Source of the DNA: Ustilago trichophora
Taxonomy: Eukaryota > Basidiomycota > Ustilaginomycetes > Ustilaginales > Ustilaginaceae
Assembly: GCA_900323505.1 (NCBI GenBank)
Contig: OOIN01000043.1
Location: 744,001 to 808,000 of the forward strand
Length of the DNA stretch: 64,000 bases
Reading direction: 5' to 3'
Positions 62,394 through 64,000 of the stretch are shown in pieces. A program made the position numbers and the translations under genes. Under the pieces are notes generated by a model, which was not told the DNA's origin, searched no databases, and saw only the letters and a list, made by a program, of their open reading frames with translations. The first letter of the stretch is position 1; the number at the start of each line of letters is the position of its first letter.

Positions 62394-64000
62394 ATGGAAG
62401 TCACTAGGACGGCCTCGACCTCAAGGGCAGTCTCCTCTCCCAGCACAACAACAGAAAGATTGCCACCAACAAAACGGCATAGACCCGACGTTGTAGCCCC
62501 ATCATCTCCCACAAAGCCAAAGCCACACCAGCAACGTCCCACCGGCTACGGTCGAGTCGTCAACAAAGAACAAGAGGCGCGTCGAGAGGCATCCCTCCTG
62601 TCCTTTGCTGAAGCTCGTGCCAGAGCGTCGTCTACATATTCCCCCACAGATCGCAGAGATGCTCACTTTCAGTATCCGCCAGGCTACAATGGCGAGCCGA
62701 GCGCTCGTGGCTTGCTGGAACAGATCAAGAACCGCATGGACGCACGCGCCCCGAAGCCAAGCAACTTTCTGCAAAAGGCCAAGCAGGTTCAACAATCGCT
62801 GCTTGAGAAACAGCAAAAGGCAGCGGATGTGCAGAGGATGAGGGAGGAGGCAGCGAGAAGGGAAAGCTTCAGAAGCGCTGGCTTTGCAGAGGAGCCTGCG
62901 GTTCCGTCCCACGCTGATGGGTATGGTCCAGCCGATGGCGTCAACTCGTCACGGGCGATGTCACAAGGTGCTGCGAGTCAAGGCGCGTTTGCTCGAGCCA
63001 AGCAGCGACTCGCTGAATCGGATGCTGAGTCTGATGATGACGAGGCAGAGATCGACGATTCCGGTTATCCATACAGCAGCCACGTGGGGCGAGACGTCGA
63101 TCTTGCGCTCGTTGAAAGCCTAAGACCTGGACCACGAGCCGTCCCATCAAACCCTGAAGATCCGAAATGGGAGCTTATGGAGCCATTCTCAGGCCACAGA
63201 CTTCGAGAACGCAAGCTGCCCCACTCTCAGCTCAAAGAGCACCTTCGTGGAAGGTATCACATTCCTCCGTCCCTACTCTACTCCGTCGCACGACCCATTA
63301 CTACCTCCATGGATGCCAATGGCCGACCGATGGATTGGAAGGCACTGCGAAATGGCCACTATGAAGTTCCTGTCGATGGTGACTGGATCGTCATCGCCAC
63401 CATCGTCGAAAAAAGCGGAGTGCTTGTATCCAAAAGCTTTGAGAGCCAGGCGGCTCCTTCTCGGGATAACTCATCTACGCGCAAACCTCCCTTTTCTCGA
63501 CAAGACGACGATCCGGTGTTGTTCAAAGATGCCGGCACCGGCGCCAACGGGAAGCTGCGGCTCGACCTCGAGCCTGGCAACTCTGACGCCTTCTCTGAAG
63601 CCTCAAGCAAAGGATCGAAAGCCTGGAAACGCAATGCAGCAGGCGAGCAAGACGAAGAGATGGAGCGCAAGCGTGAAGAGGACCGGCTGGCGAATCGATC
63701 GCGCAAGTTTGTCGTTCTCAAACTTGTCGACCTCGGCGTGAACAGCACTCAAGGTGACGGCACAGGCTCTGCCGGTAGAGGAGACAACTATCTCTCCCTG
63801 ATCGCCTACGAATCAGACCAGATCGACACGTCCATCGTGCTCCGAAACACCAACGTACGCTCTGAAGTTTCCGCCATCCTGTCCGCCACCGCGTCGTCGA
63901 CCAAGAAATGGGTCAATGGTTCACGCGGGGCCTTCGAGCTGCTCTACCAGCAAGCTGAGGGAACCCTGGTGGCAATCATGAATCCAAAAGTGCACCGTCC
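62394..64000 (+). CDS. MCM10: MCM10 replication initiation factor (3' truncated by window edge)
   Basis: ATG at 62394 opens a frame that runs without a stop to the right edge (535 complete codons). Mcm10 binds the CMG helicase and DNA polymerase alpha and is needed to activate origins and for fork stability. The first 260 or so residues are polar and include a helix (LLEQIKNRMDARAPKPSNFLQKAKQVQQSL). From about residue 262 the conserved part begins: FSGHRLRERKLPHSQLKEHLRGRYHIPPSLLYSVAR, then DGDWIVIATIVEK and RKFVVLKLVDLG. Next is the OB-fold end, GAFELLYQQAEGTLVAIMNPKV. The zinc-finger part lies beyond the window. Confidence 0.9.
   Translation, partial: MEVTRTASTSRAVSSPSTTTERLPPTKRHRPDVVAPSSPTKPKPHQQRPTGYGRVVNKEQEARREASLLSFAEARARASSTYSPTDRRDAHFQYPPGYNGEPSARGLLEQIKNRMDARAPKPSNFLQKAKQVQQSLLEKQQKAADVQRMREEAARRESFRSAGFAEEPAVPSHADGYGPADGVNSSRAMSQGAASQGAFARAKQRLAESDAESDDDEAEIDDSGYPYSSHVGRDVDLALVESLRPGPRAVPSNPEDPKWELMEPFSGHRLRERKLPHSQLKEHLRGRYHIPPSLLYSVARPITTSMDANGRPMDWKALRNGHYEVPVDGDWIVIATIVEKSGVLVSKSFESQAAPSRDNSSTRKPPFSRQDDDPVLFKDAGTGANGKLRLDLEPGNSDAFSEASSKGSKAWKRNAAGEQDEEMERKREEDRLANRSRKFVVLKLVDLGVNSTQGDGTGSAGRGDNYLSLIAYESDQIDTSIVLRNTNVRSEVSAILSATASSTKKWVNGSRGAFELLYQQAEGTLVAIMNPKVHR

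Overview
The window looks like a chromosomal piece of a smut fungus (Basidiomycota, most likely Ustilaginales). The evidence is the compact, intron-poor gene layout, short GT-AG introns with CTGA(C/T)-type branch sites, many CA and poly(A/T) microsatellites, and a small locus of secreted cysteine-containing proteins without recognisable homologues. The organism call is inferred from style; no marker gene settles the species. Almost everything else is conserved eukaryotic housekeeping. Layout, left to right: the 3' end of NOC2 (1-371); mitochondrial IF-2 (916-3948); a large coiled-coil protein of unknown function (4188-8117, minus); the rRNA-processing factor MRD1 (8794-11671); an ARMT1/DUF89 metal-dependent phosphatase (11924-13611, minus); a gene-poor stretch; a minus-strand cluster of small secreted proteins (about 15.87-17.96 kb); SFT2 (minus); CCT6; a mitochondrial carrier (minus); a head-to-head ribosomal protein pair, RPL21 (minus) and RPS9 (plus); an unknown coiled-coil protein (minus); LSM7; a secreted GH35 beta-galactosidase (minus); the stress MAP kinase HOG1 (minus); the endocytic adaptor SYP1/FCHo; eIF2-gamma (minus); a head-to-head pair of F1Fo-ATPase proteins, ATP14 (minus) and the inhibitor INH1 (plus); a UPF1-like helicase (minus); a phosphatidylserine decarboxylase (minus); NHP6; citrate carrier CTP1 (minus); SRP9; a RING-CH E3 ligase (minus); ALKBH6; a luciferase-like-domain protein (minus); and MCM10, cut by the right edge. 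Exon-intron structures were rebuilt by eye for MRD1, ARMT1, RPL21, LSM7, HOG1, ATP14, INH1, PSD, CTP1 and ALKBH6, using splice consensus, reading frame and family conservation. Genes mostly alternate strand, so neighbours share either a divergent promoter or a convergent 3' region. Two divergent pairs join functionally matched products (RPL21/RPS9 and ATP14/INH1). The most unusual region is 15.87-18.1 kb. It holds one intact secreted-protein gene with a TATA box, signal peptide and Kex2-like site. Next to it is a decayed relative with an in-frame stop and no start codon, and then a shorter, more diverged open frame. A set of about 20-bp imperfect tandem repeats sits upstream of the decayed copy. 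This is what a young, fast-evolving effector cluster would look like, but neither function nor family has been tested.
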